Shown: positions 43,837-52,727, numbered from the stretch's first letter. The stretch is DNA of 64,000 bases from Victivallales bacterium (GCA_017535315.1 JAFXUD010000076.1:42326-106325), one strand, 5' to 3'. Translations and numbers: made by a program. The notes: a model not told the origin generated them from the letters alone.

Positions 43837-45180
43837 ATGTACGATTTAATGGTTATCGGCGCGGGTCCTGGCGGATATGAAGCGGCTGCATACGCAGCCA
43901 AGCTGGGCAAGAAGGTTGCGCTGTTTGAGAAGAACGAGCTGGGCGGCACCTGTCTGAACGTGGGATGCATCCCCACCAAGACCCTGCTGCGTTCCGCCAA
44001 GACCTTGGAGGAGTGCCGCGAGGCCTCCCGCTATGGTGTGACAACCAGTGACGCCAAGCTGGACATGAAGGCCGTGCAGGCTCGCAAGCAGGCGGTCATC
44101 GGCACGCTCATCAAGGGCGTTGCTGGAATGCTGAAGCGCGCGGGCGTCGAGGTCATCAAGGCCGAGGCGAAGATTGCGGCCCGTGGCAAAGTGGTTGCTG
44201 GCGACAAGGAATACGAAGGCGCCAACATCCTTATCGCGACGGGCTCTGTCCCCGCCTGCCCGCCCATCCCTGGTCTTCGCGACAACCCGAAGGTTTTGGA
44301 TTCTACTGGCATCCTCGCACTTGAAGATATTCCCGAGAGCCTCGTCATCATCGGCGGCGGCGTCATCGGTCTGGAGTTTGCCTCCTTCTTCGCGACCTGC
44401 GGCACCAAGGTGACCATCATCGAAATGCTCCCGAAGATCGCCCCCGTAGTGGATGAAGAGATTTCCAAGAAGCTGATGGGTGAGATGAAGAAGGCTGGCG
44501 TCGTCTTCAACCTCTCCTGCAAGGTTCTACGCATCGAAGGCTCCACGGTGGTCTTCCAAGACCCCGCTGGCAAGGAGCAGGCCATCACAGGCACGTACGT
44601 GCTCAGCGCCATTGGCCGCAGCCCCGTCCTGAAGGGCATCGGCCTTGAAGAGGCTGGCATCGTCTTCGACCGCAAGGGCATCAAGACCGACGAGTTCGGC
44701 AAGACCAATGTTCCAGGCATCTGGGCGTGCGGTGACTGCACAGGCCGCTGCCTGCTGGCACACGCTGCCACGCGCGAGGGCATCGTCGCCGTCAACAACA
44801 TGTTCGGCAAGCCTGACCGCATGCGCTACAGCGCCATCCCGTCCGTCATCTACACGCATCCCGAAGTTGCCCAGGTTGGCGCCACGGAAGATGAGCTGAA
44901 GGCCAAGGGCATCGCCTACAAGAAGGCCGTTCTGCCGATGGCGATTGCAGGACGTTTCATGGTTGACAACGACGGCAAGTCTGGCACGGTGAAAGTTCTG
45001 GTCAGCGAGAAGTACGGACAGGTTCTTGGCGTCCACATGATTGGCGGCTGCTGCGGCGAGTTCATCGCCAGCGCCTCCGCAATGGTCGAGATGGAGTACC
45101 GCACCTCGGATGTGGCCAGCATCGTCTTCCCGCACCCCACCAACTGCGAAGCCCTCAAGTCCGCCGTCATCGAGCTTTAA
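43837..45180 (+). CDS. lpdA: Dihydrolipoamide dehydrogenase (E3)
   Basis: A 447-residue flavoprotein that reoxidises the lipoyl groups of E2 with NAD. The FAD-binding GAGPGGYEAA is at the N-terminus. The redox disulfide is in GGTCLNVGCIPTK (Cys39, Cys44). The NAD-binding GGGVIGLEFASFF is mid-protein, the second FAD segment is PGIWACGDCTG, and the catalytic C-terminal motif is FPHPTNCE, whose histidine serves as the acid/base. GGAGG-like SD precedes the ATG. Length and motifs are standard. Second gene of the E2-E3-E1 operon. Confidence 0.96.
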   Translation: MYDLMVIGAGPGGYEAAAYAAKLGKKVALFEKNELGGTCLNVGCIPTKTLLRSAKTLEECREASRYGVTTSDAKLDMKAVQARKQAVIGTLIKGVAGMLKRAGVEVIKAEAKIAARGKVVAGDKEYEGANILIATGSVPACPPIPGLRDNPKVLDSTGILALEDIPESLVIIGGGVIGLEFASFFATCGTKVTIIEMLPKIAPVVDEEISKKLMGEMKKAGVVFNLSCKVLRIEGSTVVFQDPAGKEQAITGTYVLSAIGRSPVLKGIGLEEAGIVFDRKGIKTDEFGKTNVPGIWACGDCTGRCLLAHAATREGIVAVNNMFGKPDRMRYSAIPSVIYTHPEVAQVGATEDELKAKGIAYKKAVLPMAIAGRFMVDNDGKSGTVKVLVSEKYGQVLGVHMIGGCCGEFIASASAMVEMEYRTSDVASIVFPHPTNCEALKSAVIEL

Positions 45181-45222
45181 GATAATAAGCATAATTGAAG
45201 GCAACAGAGCAAATGGATTTGG

Positions 45223-45340
45223 GCCGCGTAGCGGCAGCGCCCGTCAGGGCGCAACTATGCGTAACCGCAGGCAAGCGCCCGCAAGGGCGCGCAGCCTGCG
45301 GAAAAAAGCTCTACTAGAATCCGCGCCCGCAAGGGCGCAA
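45223..45340. repeat. Cluster of GC-rich hairpins between E3 and E1 genes
   Basis: At least four perfect or near-perfect hairpins lie in the 258-base gap: GCCGC-GTA-GCGGC (45223-45235), GCGCCCGTCAGGGCGC, and two copies of GCGCCCGCAAGGGCGC. CCGCAGGC and GCCTGCGG also pair around one of them. The first hairpin is identical to one in the element at 52835-53032. No U-runs follow, so they could be processing or stability elements rather than terminators. Confidence 0.65.
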
Positions 45341-45438
45341 CAAAACACCCGCTCTAGCTTGTTGCCTTTCAACAAAATGCACATTGGCATCTTTAGTTGA
45401 ATGTTACATAAAACCTTTCAGAAGGAGAAAACTGAAAA

Positions 45439-47934
45439 ATGACAAAAGCGTTGGAAATCTATCCAGAGAAGCTGTTTGCGGCCGATGAAATCACCTTCAA
45501 GCCCATTGCGGTGAATGCCTACAACAAGACCCCGCAGGAAGAGAAGAAGCTCTTCAAGAAAGAGGACTTCGTCGCCATCTACCACGACATGGTCACGCTC
45601 CGCACCTTCGAGACCGTCATCAACGAGCTCAAGCTGCACGGTGAATACAACGGCGTCAAATACAACCATCCTGGTCCCGCCCACCTCTCCATGGGACAGG
45701 AAGCAGCCGCAGTCGGCCAGGCCTACAGCCTGGATGTCAACGACCACACCTTTGGCTCGCACCGCTCCCACAGCGAAATCCTCGCCAAGGGTCTTTCCGC
45801 CATCCGCAAGCTGAGTGATGACCAGCTGATGGACATTATGAAGAACTTCTTCGGCGGCGCCACCCTGAAGGTCGTCGAGAAGTGCGGCTGCAAGGATGTC
45901 AAGGAGCTGGCCCGCCACTTCCTCATCTACGGCGCCTACGCTGAAATCTTCGCCCGTACCACGGGCTTCAACAAGGGCTGGGGTGGCTCCATGCACTGCT
46001 TCTTCACCCCGTTCGGCATCTATCCCAACAACGCCATCGTCGGCGGCTCGGGCTCTGTTGCCCCTGGCGCGGCCCTCTTCAAGCGCGTCAACGGCGAGAA
46101 GGGCATCGTGGTCTGCAACATCGGCGACGCCTCCTTCGCCTGCGGCCCCGTGTGGGAAGGCCTGATGTTCTCCGCGATGGACCAGTACCGCGAGCTGTGG
46201 GACAATGGCAAGGGCACTGGACTCCCCATCCTTTTCAACTGCTTCAACAACCAGTACGGCATGGGCGGCCAGACCAACGGCGAAACCATGGGCTACAAGT
46301 TCATGGCGCGCATTGGCGCGGGCGTCAACCCCGAAGAGATGCACTCCGAGCGCGTCAACGGCTACAACCCGCTGGCCGTCATTGACGCCGTTGCCCGCAA
46401 GAAAGCCATCTTGATGGAAGGCAAGGGCCCTGCCATGCTCGATGTCGTCACCTACCGTTTGGGCGGTCACTCTCCGTCCGATGCATCCAGCTACCGCACG
46501 AAGGAAGAGCTGGAGCGCTTCTTCGAGGCGGATGCCGTCGGCGGCAAGTGCGCTGTCAACGCCGACTGCAAGGGTACCTTCTATCAATACCTGGTCAATA
46601 ACAAACTGGCCGACGCCGCCACGCTGGACAAGACCCGCGAGCAAGTCCAGGGGCTGGTCTTCGACATGTTCAAGCTGGCCATCGACCCCGCCATCTCCCC
46701 CTACGAAACCGCCGATTCCAAGTACATCGAAACTGTTACCTTCAGCAACCAGAAGGTCGAGAAGTTCGCCGACCGCGAGCCTGAAGTCCTGCAGAAGCTG
46801 GAAGACAACGAGCAGTACCAGAGAATCCAGAAGAAGAAACGCTACGGCATCGACGAGAACGGCAAGCCCTACTCCAAGATGGTTGCCTATACCTTCACGG
46901 ACGCCGTCTTTGAGGCGATGGCTCACCGCTACCTCATCGACCCGACCATGGTTGCCTTCGGCGAAGAGAACCGTGACTGGGGCGGCGCGTTCGCGTGCTA
47001 CCGCGGCCTTACCGAGCTCATTCCCTACAAGCGCCTCTTCAACAGCCCCATCGCGGAAGCTGGTATCGTCGGCGCCGCAGTCGGCTATGCGCTGTGCGGT
47101 GGCCGTGCCGTTGCCGAGCTGATGTACTGCGACTTCCTGGGCCGCTCTGGTGACGAAGTGTTCAACCAGCTCTCCAAGTGGCAGGCGATGTCTGGCGGCG
47201 TGCTGAAGATGCCCGTCGTCCTGCGTATCTCCGTCGGCTTCAAGTATGGCGCGCAGCACTCGCAGGACTGGTCCGCTCTGATGAACCACATTCCTGGCCT
47301 GAAGATTGTCTATCCCGTTACGCCGTATGATGCCAAGGGCCTGCTGAACAGCGCTTTGGTTGGCACCGACCCCGTCATCTTCCTGGAGAGCCAGAAGCTC
47401 TACGGAAAGGGCGAGCTCTTCCACAAGGAAGGCGTGCCAGAAGGCTACTACGAGATTCCGATTGGCGAACCTGATGTAAAGAAGGAAGGCAAGGACATTA
47501 CCCTGATTACCTTCGGCCCCGCCCTCTACGTCGCCCTCGACGCCGCCAAGGAACTGGAGGAGAAGTACGGTCTCAGCGCCGAGGTCATCGACCTCCGCAG
47601 CCTGAACCCGCTGAACTACGACAAGCTGATCGCCTCCGTCAAGAAGACTGGCAAGGTCGTCCTCGTCAACGAGGCCGTCGAGCGCGGCAATGCGATGCAC
47701 AACATCGCCGCCAACCTCACGCAGTTCACCTTCGACTATCTGGATGCTCCGCCCGCCGTCGTCGGCTCCCACAACTGGGTCAGCCCCGCCGCCGAGCACG
47801 AGAAGGAGTACTTCCCGCAGCCCAGCTGGATCCTGGACACCATCCACGAGCGCATCATGCCTCTCAAGGGCTACACCCCCGCAACCAACCGCACCCTCGG
47901 CGAGCTGGAACGCGGCGCCAAGATGGGACTGTAA
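45439..47934 (+). CDS. Fused alpha-beta E1 of a pyruvate dehydrogenase-type complex
   Basis: An 831-residue thiamine-diphosphate enzyme that decarboxylates the 2-oxoacid. Residues about 30-390 match E1-alpha (TFGSHRSHSEI, GGSMHCFF, SVAPGAALF); the TPP/Mg motif is GDASF near residue 229 with NNQYG, where GDG is normal. Residues about 465-831 match E1-beta (FGEENRDWGGAF, PIAEAGIVGAAVGYALCG, VVLRISVG, LESQKLYGKGE, VIDLRSLNPL). Fusion of the two chains in one gene is less common than separate subunits. A good SD (GAAGGAG) lies before the ATG. Third gene after E2 and E3, ending at a strong terminator. Confidence 0.92.
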   Translation: MTKALEIYPEKLFAADEITFKPIAVNAYNKTPQEEKKLFKKEDFVAIYHDMVTLRTFETVINELKLHGEYNGVKYNHPGPAHLSMGQEAAAVGQAYSLDVNDHTFGSHRSHSEILAKGLSAIRKLSDDQLMDIMKNFFGGATLKVVEKCGCKDVKELARHFLIYGAYAEIFARTTGFNKGWGGSMHCFFTPFGIYPNNAIVGGSGSVAPGAALFKRVNGEKGIVVCNIGDASFACGPVWEGLMFSAMDQYRELWDNGKGTGLPILFNCFNNQYGMGGQTNGETMGYKFMARIGAGVNPEEMHSERVNGYNPLAVIDAVARKKAILMEGKGPAMLDVVTYRLGGHSPSDASSYRTKEELERFFEADAVGGKCAVNADCKGTFYQYLVNNKLADAATLDKTREQVQGLVFDMFKLAIDPAISPYETADSKYIETVTFSNQKVEKFADREPEVLQKLEDNEQYQRIQKKKRYGIDENGKPYSKMVAYTFTDAVFEAMAHRYLIDPTMVAFGEENRDWGGAFACYRGLTELIPYKRLFNSPIAEAGIVGAAVGYALCGGRAVAELMYCDFLGRSGDEVFNQLSKWQAMSGGVLKMPVVLRISVGFKYGAQHSQDWSALMNHIPGLKIVYPVTPYDAKGLLNSALVGTDPVIFLESQKLYGKGELFHKEGVPEGYYEIPIGEPDVKKEGKDITLITFGPALYVALDAAKELEEKYGLSAEVIDLRSLNPLNYDKLIASVKKTGKVVLVNEAVERGNAMHNIAANLTQFTFDYLDAPPAVVGSHNWVSPAAEHEKEYFPQPSWILDTIHERIMPLKGYTPATNRTLGELERGAKMGL

Positions 47935-48005
47935 TAGCTAGACTCGAAACTGAAGCTTCAAGCACAGGACAGATCTGAGGCTGAAGTTTCGGGCACAGGA
48001 CAAGT

Positions 48006-48037
48006 AAGGACCGCTCTTTACAGGGCGGCCCTTTTTT
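48006..48037 (+). terminator. Rho-independent terminator of the PDH operon
   Basis: AAGGACCGCTC (48006-48016) pairs with GGGCGGCCCTT (48023-48033) with one mismatch, followed by six T. It lies 70 bases after the E1 stop. Confidence 0.9.
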
Positions 48038-48072
48038 CTAGAGCTTCTAGAGCTTCTAGACAATCTAGAGAA
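48037..48072. repeat. 9-nt tandem array, TCTAGAGCT type, four units
   Basis: TCTAGAGCT, TCTAGAGCT, TCTAGACAA, TCTAGAGAA run directly into the HD gene's leader; the last unit ends seven bases before the ATG, where an SD would be expected, and none is seen. Confidence 0.85.
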
Positions 48073-48079
48073 ACATATT

Positions 48080-48625
48080 ATGAACGCACTTGATATCCTA
48101 TATCACTTTTACCCAGCAGACACCCCCTTGCGTCGTCTGCTTCTTAAGCATAGCGAGCAGGTGCGGAACAAAGCACTGGAGATTCTAACGGCTTCAGGGC
48201 TGCAACTAGATGCTCAAATGGTCTCCAACGGCGCCATGCTGCACGACATCGGCATTGGACGTTGCCACGCGCCAAGCATTCTCTGCGTTGGCACGGAGAA
48301 CTACATTGCTCACGGTATCATTGGAGCGGCAATGCTGCGCTCGTATGACGCTGCACTGGAGCCCTACGCGCGCATCTGCGAGCGGCACACAGGCTCTGGA
48401 CTATCAAAACAGGAAATCCTTGAGCAGAAACTCCCGCTTCCACCGCAGGATTTCTTTCCTGAAACCCTGCCTGAAAAACTGATCTGCCTGGCAGACAAGT
48501 TCTTCTCGAAGTCGGGCGACATGCGGGAAAAAACACTATCTGAAGTTCGCCACTCTCTGGTAAAGTTCGGCCCCGATTCCATTGCCCGTCTGGAGGAAAT
48601 GATTCGGCTTTTCAGCTTGGAGTAA
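48080..48625 (+). CDS. HD-domain phosphohydrolase
   Basis: A 181-residue protein of the HD superfamily, metal-dependent phosphohydrolases acting on nucleotides or signalling molecules. Likely metal ligands are His24 (KHSEQV), His55-Asp56 (LHDIG), a mid-protein His (AHGIIGAAML), RHTG and the late Asp in LADKFFSK. Small stand-alone HD proteins of this size are often annotated as tRNA- or nucleotide-directed hydrolases, but no substrate is clear. There is no recognisable SD; the leader is a 9-nt repeat array. A decayed duplicate of its last 150 bases lies at 52582-52727. Confidence 0.87.
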   Translation: MNALDILYHFYPADTPLRRLLLKHSEQVRNKALEILTASGLQLDAQMVSNGAMLHDIGIGRCHAPSILCVGTENYIAHGIIGAAMLRSYDAALEPYARICERHTGSGLSKQEILEQKLPLPPQDFFPETLPEKLICLADKFFSKSGDMREKTLSEVRHSLVKFGPDSIARLEEMIRLFSLE

Positions 48626-48649
48626 TGTAAGGAAATCAATCAGAATACC

Positions 48650-48677
48650 TTGATTTTATAGGGGGTTATAGTATAAT
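48650..48677 (+). promoter_or_regulatory. Sigma-70-type promoter for the 966-aa secreted protein gene
   Basis: TTGATT (48650-48655), a 16-base spacer and a perfect TATAAT (48672-48677). The predicted start falls in the palindrome beginning at 48679. Confidence 0.6.
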
Positions 48678-48678
48678 T

Positions 48679-48722
48679 GAGGTAATTTCAAAACAAATGC
48701 TGCGCAGTTTTGAAATTACCTC
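48679..48722. promoter_or_regulatory. Perfect 16-bp palindrome at the predicted transcription start
   Basis: GAGGTAATTTCAAAAC (48679-48694) and its exact complement (48707-48722) flank a 12-base loop. Its place right after TATAAT suits an operator or a 5' hairpin. The arm resembles those of the nested palindrome at 21289-21391, so it may also be a repeat-family member. Confidence 0.6.
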
Positions 48723-48743
48723 TAAATCTTAGTGAGACAGGCG

Positions 48744-51644
48744 ATGAAATCGAATTGGTTAATGGTTGTTGTGGCATTGATGTGTGGTTTGTGTGTCATG
48801 GGATATGACGAATCGGAATGGCGGGTGCGCCCACTGGAGATTATCATGGGATTGCAGCCGCATTCTGCGCTGCTCTGGGATTGCGCAAAGGGTGATTTGG
48901 GGCAGTGGCAGGTTTCGGAGGGGGGCAAACTGTCGCTGACGGATAAGACCAAGCTGTGGGGCGAAACCGTCGCGCGGCTGGATTTACCCCCGAATGGCGC
49001 CGTCACATTGACACCACCTGCGCCGATTGTGATTGCGGAGAAGGTGGCGGGCATCGACTTGTGGCTCTTCGGACCAGCAGGCCCTGCGCCAACGACGACG
49101 ATTGTCCTGGAGGACGCGAAGCGCGTCCGCCACAAGGTGACGCTGTCGGGTACTGGCAGCCGCTGGGCGAAGACGCGCTGGTGGGGATGCGGCGCGGCCC
49201 TGCTTCCCGAAAAGGCGGTCTTCCCACTGAAGGTGCTTTCCATTCAGTTCAACAAGCTATCGAACCGTGTGGAGAATGACTTCCTCTGCTTCGACCGCCT
49301 GGGTGCCTATCAGGTGCCGAAGGTGGAGATGGTGGATTCAAGCAAGATGAAGGACGTTCCTTTCCCGACAACTCCCGACGGCGTCATGCCGATTGGCATG
49401 AAGGCGGGGGCTTCCAATTCCGTTGCAAAGGAAGGCGATGCGTTTGTTTTCTCGTACAAGGGTAATGATGCCACCGTGAGCTACCGCTATGCTCCAGCCA
49501 CAGGGACGTTTAGCGATATAACCGCAACCTTCAACGGCAAGGAGTTCCGCCCAGCCGTGAATGGTGGCATCCATGCAAAGGTCAACGAGGTTGATTTCAA
49601 GCCAAGTGACTCTTCCATCAAGGCGACACTGGAGGCATCCAGTCTTGCGGGTGACAAAGTGAATACCACCTGGAAGTGGGAGAAAGATAGTGCGTCCTTC
49701 CGCTTTGAGCTGAACCTTTTCATCAAGGGGAAGTCGCTGGCGGTAGAGGTCAAGTCCCTTACCAACGGCGGCTTCGCCTTCGACTGTGGCAAGACCGAGA
49801 AGACGCCCAAGCCACACCTCTTCGCGCTGACCTACCTCAATAACCGCTGGAACTATCCGCGTTTCTTGGCGACGGACGACTACCTGATGTCTGTCTTCCT
49901 CGACTGGTACTTCTCCAATTCCTCAGAGCTGCTGGAGGGACGTGGCGGCCATGGAATCGATGGTGCACGCGTCTATGACGAAAACTCCGCACGCATCATG
50001 GGCGGCAGCAGCTACGCAACGCTGACCGACGGGAGCCGCAACCCCATCTATGAAAAGATGTATATCACCGTATCTGGCGAGCTGGACGATGTGATGCCCA
50101 ATATCGCGAACCCGCCTTCGCGCTTCCTGGAGGAGACTGGGAAGCTCGTCTGCTGCACACGCGCCTACCCGTTGCAGGGCCGCAAGGACGACCTGGATGA
50201 GGAGATTGCGATGTGGAAGCGCATCCACGATTACGGTGCCACGGATATATATGTTCGCTACCACACGGGGCTGCTCCGTACGCCCATCGAATCTAACGAC
50301 ATCTCCTTCCAACTGCATGGCTGCCGCCAGAATGGCAACGACGAGGCTCCGAAGCGGCTCGTCCGCGAGGTGAGCCAGTATGTAAAGCGGCTCGGCCTCT
50401 ATGGCGACAACCGCGTCGTGAGTCCGCTGAACGACCCCGTCTATTTCAACTACGGCATGCTTTCGCAGTTTGGCAACGGCGCCTACACGCCTGGCTGGGA
50501 CGGACAGTTCCGCCCGAAGCCCTCCGTGCAGCTGGCGCAGCAGCGTCACTACATCCCATTGCTGCTTGCCAAGTTCCCTCAAGTGAACGCGCAGTATATG
50601 GACGAGACCACGAATGCACCGCCGTGGGCGGACGTCGATTTCGATGCCAAGGCACCAGGCGCGGGCAAGTTTACCACTGTCCTGCGCGACTATGGCTTGG
50701 TGGCTTTGCAGCAGAAGAAGATGCTGAATGGCCCTGTCTGGAGCGAGGGATGCTCCGCCTTCTTCTGGGCTGGACTGTTGGACGTTGACTACGCCGTCAG
50801 CAATGACACGAAGGAGGGGCTACCCCTGATTGCCGACTTCAAGCTTCGCAAAATCAACCCATTGGAGAACTTTACGGGAGCTGACTGGCCTATTCTGCGT
50901 CCGCAGAACGCCGACGGCAACGACACGATGATTGCGCAGGAGATTCTCTTTGGCAACATTGGCCACCTGGGCCAAAGCGGTGAGAAGAACGGCATGATTT
51001 GGCAGGGTAGAGCGGCTGTTATGAAAGATTACGAGCATGTCCTGCGTAGCTACTTCATGATACGCCAGGTGCAGGAGTACTACAGCGGACAGTCGCCCGT
51101 GAGCATCCTTTACGATATCGATGGTAAAATGATGACGGCAAGCCAGATGCTCAAGAGCGGCAAGACCTCTGTCGGGCGTGTTTATGCCAAGTACCCGAAT
51201 GGACTGGAGACGTGGGTGAACCGCAGCGACAGCAAGTGGACCGTCAACGCCGATGGCGAGGAGTTCGAGCTGCCGCCCAGTTGCGGTCACGTGGCCATCG
51301 TCCCCAACAAGCTGCTGCAATACACGGCTTTGGTCAATGGCCACAAGGTAAGCTACTCGCGTGGAAAGCACTTTACCTACGTGAACGGCAATGGCGAGCT
51401 GACCGAGTTCCCCGAGATGACGGCTGCACGCGCCTACCTGCTGCGCCAGATGGACGATAAGACGCGTCTAACGCCTGTCCCTTTCATAGCCGCCGAGACC
51501 ATCAAGGGGCTTGACTGCGAAAACGCCACCCTATTAAACCAGGACGGCTCGCCTTTTGGCGAGAAGCTGCGCCTAGACATCACGGATGCGGGCAAGGCCG
51601 ACCTGCCCGTTGACGGCAAGGCCTTCCATTATCAGTTGGATTGA
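48744..51644 (+). CDS. Large secreted protein, glycoside-hydrolase-like, 966 aa
   Basis: An exported protein (signal MKSNWLMVVVALMCGLCVMG). Residues about 30-190 are beta-rich and resemble a carbohydrate-binding domain (LWDCAKGDLGQWQVS, SIQFNK). About 210-400 form a second beta-sandwich. A central alpha/beta region (about 465-800) has barrel-like features: YGATDIYVRYHTGLL, YVKRLGLYGDNRV, NAQYMDETTNAPPWADVDF and GPVWSEGCSAFFWAG, in which DE and SE-x-C may hold catalytic acids. A C-terminal beta domain follows. The family is not recognised, and glycosidase function is inferred. It has its own promoter and is followed by a pseudopilin gene. Confidence 0.7.
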   Translation: MKSNWLMVVVALMCGLCVMGYDESEWRVRPLEIIMGLQPHSALLWDCAKGDLGQWQVSEGGKLSLTDKTKLWGETVARLDLPPNGAVTLTPPAPIVIAEKVAGIDLWLFGPAGPAPTTTIVLEDAKRVRHKVTLSGTGSRWAKTRWWGCGAALLPEKAVFPLKVLSIQFNKLSNRVENDFLCFDRLGAYQVPKVEMVDSSKMKDVPFPTTPDGVMPIGMKAGASNSVAKEGDAFVFSYKGNDATVSYRYAPATGTFSDITATFNGKEFRPAVNGGIHAKVNEVDFKPSDSSIKATLEASSLAGDKVNTTWKWEKDSASFRFELNLFIKGKSLAVEVKSLTNGGFAFDCGKTEKTPKPHLFALTYLNNRWNYPRFLATDDYLMSVFLDWYFSNSSELLEGRGGHGIDGARVYDENSARIMGGSSYATLTDGSRNPIYEKMYITVSGELDDVMPNIANPPSRFLEETGKLVCCTRAYPLQGRKDDLDEEIAMWKRIHDYGATDIYVRYHTGLLRTPIESNDISFQLHGCRQNGNDEAPKRLVREVSQYVKRLGLYGDNRVVSPLNDPVYFNYGMLSQFGNGAYTPGWDGQFRPKPSVQLAQQRHYIPLLLAKFPQVNAQYMDETTNAPPWADVDFDAKAPGAGKFTTVLRDYGLVALQQKKMLNGPVWSEGCSAFFWAGLLDVDYAVSNDTKEGLPLIADFKLRKINPLENFTGADWPILRPQNADGNDTMIAQEILFGNIGHLGQSGEKNGMIWQGRAAVMKDYEHVLRSYFMIRQVQEYYSGQSPVSILYDIDGKMMTASQMLKSGKTSVGRVYAKYPNGLETWVNRSDSKWTVNADGEEFELPPSCGHVAIVPNKLLQYTALVNGHKVSYSRGKHFTYVNGNGELTEFPEMTAARAYLLRQMDDKTRLTPVPFIAAETIKGLDCENATLLNQDGSPFGEKLRLDITDAGKADLPVDGKAFHYQLD

Positions 51645-51647
51645 GTT

Positions 51648-51806
51648 AGGAGATGTAACAAAATAACTGCAACATTTGATTGCGTATTTGGGTGCTTTCC
51701 TACACAATTACACGTTACATGGTTTACTATGCGCCTAGTAATTGCATAGCAAAATCATTCCAAATCCCCTAATCAAATATGTTGCATTTATTTTGTTACA
51801 TCTCCT
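51648..51806. mobile_element. 159-bp MITE-like element with long inverted repeats
   Basis: Terminal arms AGGAGATGTAACAAAATAA are inverted repeats (51648 onward and ending 51806), and similarity continues inward: TGCAACAT then TTGATT on both arms, with mismatches and a 2-base offset. There is no ORF. The element lies three bases after the stop of the secreted protein gene. TTA lies on both sides but may be chance. It could also act as a terminator structure. Confidence 0.65.
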
Positions 51807-51848
51807 TAGTTAATTCATTTTTAATCAGCAATTAAAAAAAGGAAAAAC

Positions 51849-52574
51849 ATGAAAACGAAACGTTCATTTACGCTCATTGAGCTGCTTGTTGTAATTGCCA
51901 TCATCGCGATTTTGGCGGCGATGCTTCTGCCTGCGCTTGCCAAAGCGCGCGAGAAGGCTCGCAGTGTTCAATGCATTTCCAATCTCAAGAACATCGGTGT
52001 CTGCCTGAACATCTACATGAATGACCACGAGGGCTTCACACCAATGATCAACAGCTACCAGGTCGAGACGGGCGGTACCAACTGGAAGGCGAAGCTGGTG
52101 AACACAGGCTGCATTGAATCCCCTGGAACGAGCAAAATCGGCATCTTCGGCTGCCCCTCCATCCAGCACAATGTCGGTTCCTATACGGGCGAGGCATCGG
52201 GCGCAGGCTACGGTATTTGGCGCATGTCGGGCTTCACGGACAGTTGGAACTACAACAATGGTACCAAGAGATACTATATGAACCCCGACACGCGCGCCAT
52301 TAGCACCTTCACTCCCACCAAGAACAACCTGACCAGCGGCACGCCGCTTCAACCAACCGAGTCCGCCATCATCTTCGACAGCTTCACGACATCGAATAAA
52401 ATGAGCACCTACTATGTGAACCGCTACACCAACGGGACGATTGGCGGCGTTGAGCGCATCCCGCTCTACCACGGCGACCGCGCCAACTGCCTTATGGGCG
52501 ACGGGCATGCAGTCAGCATGAACGCCGGCGAATGGGGCAGCTTAGGCTGGATACCTGATATTTTCGTTCGCTGA
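51849..52574 (+). CDS. Type II secretion-like pseudopilin (DUF1559-type, H-x9-DG)
   Basis: A 241-residue prepilin-like protein. The leader MKTKRS is followed by the prepilin peptidase site and helix [20 protein letters not shown], with Glu at +5. After [19 protein letters not shown] the C-terminal part is a globular domain ending with [11 protein letters not shown]. Planctomycetes and Lentisphaerota genomes contain many such proteins; their role (secretion, adhesion or substrate binding) is unknown. AAGGA precedes the ATG. No other secretion gene is nearby; the neighbour is a large secreted glycosidase-like protein. Confidence 0.92.
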   Translation: MKTKRSFTLIELLVVIAIIAILAAMLLPALAKAREKARSVQCISNLKNIGVCLNIYMNDHEGFTPMINSYQVETGGTNWKAKLVNTGCIESPGTSKIGIFGCPSIQHNVGSYTGEASGAGYGIWRMSGFTDSWNYNNGTKRYYMNPDTRAISTFTPTKNNLTSGTPLQPTESAIIFDSFTTSNKMSTYYVNRYTNGTIGGVERIPLYHGDRANCLMGDGHAVSMNAGEWGSLGWIPDIFVR

Positions 52575-52581
52575 TTTTTCT

Positions 52582-52727
52582 AAAACCTTGCCTGAGAAAC
52601 TAATCTGCCTGACGGACAAGTCCTCCTTGAAGTCAAGGGACATCCAGGGTGAAACGCCACCTGAATTTCGCAGTTCGGCTCCAATTCAATCGCCCGCCTG
52701 GAGGAGATGATTCAACTTTCAGAGTAA
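52582..52727 (+). pseudogene. Decayed duplicate of the 3' end of the HD-domain gene
   Basis: The DNA aligns clearly with 48472-48625. The translation starts LPEKLICLTDKSSLKSRD, against LPEKLICLADKFFSKSGD in the intact protein; then a frameshift brings an early stop, while CCCGCCTGGAGGAGATGATT resumes similarity near the end. The remnant begins eight bases after the pseudopilin stop. Confidence 0.85.

Noticed and set aside
45418..47847. 809-codon minus-strand frame
   Set aside because: Fully antisense to the fused E1 gene, which has clear motifs; composition is typical of a shadow frame.
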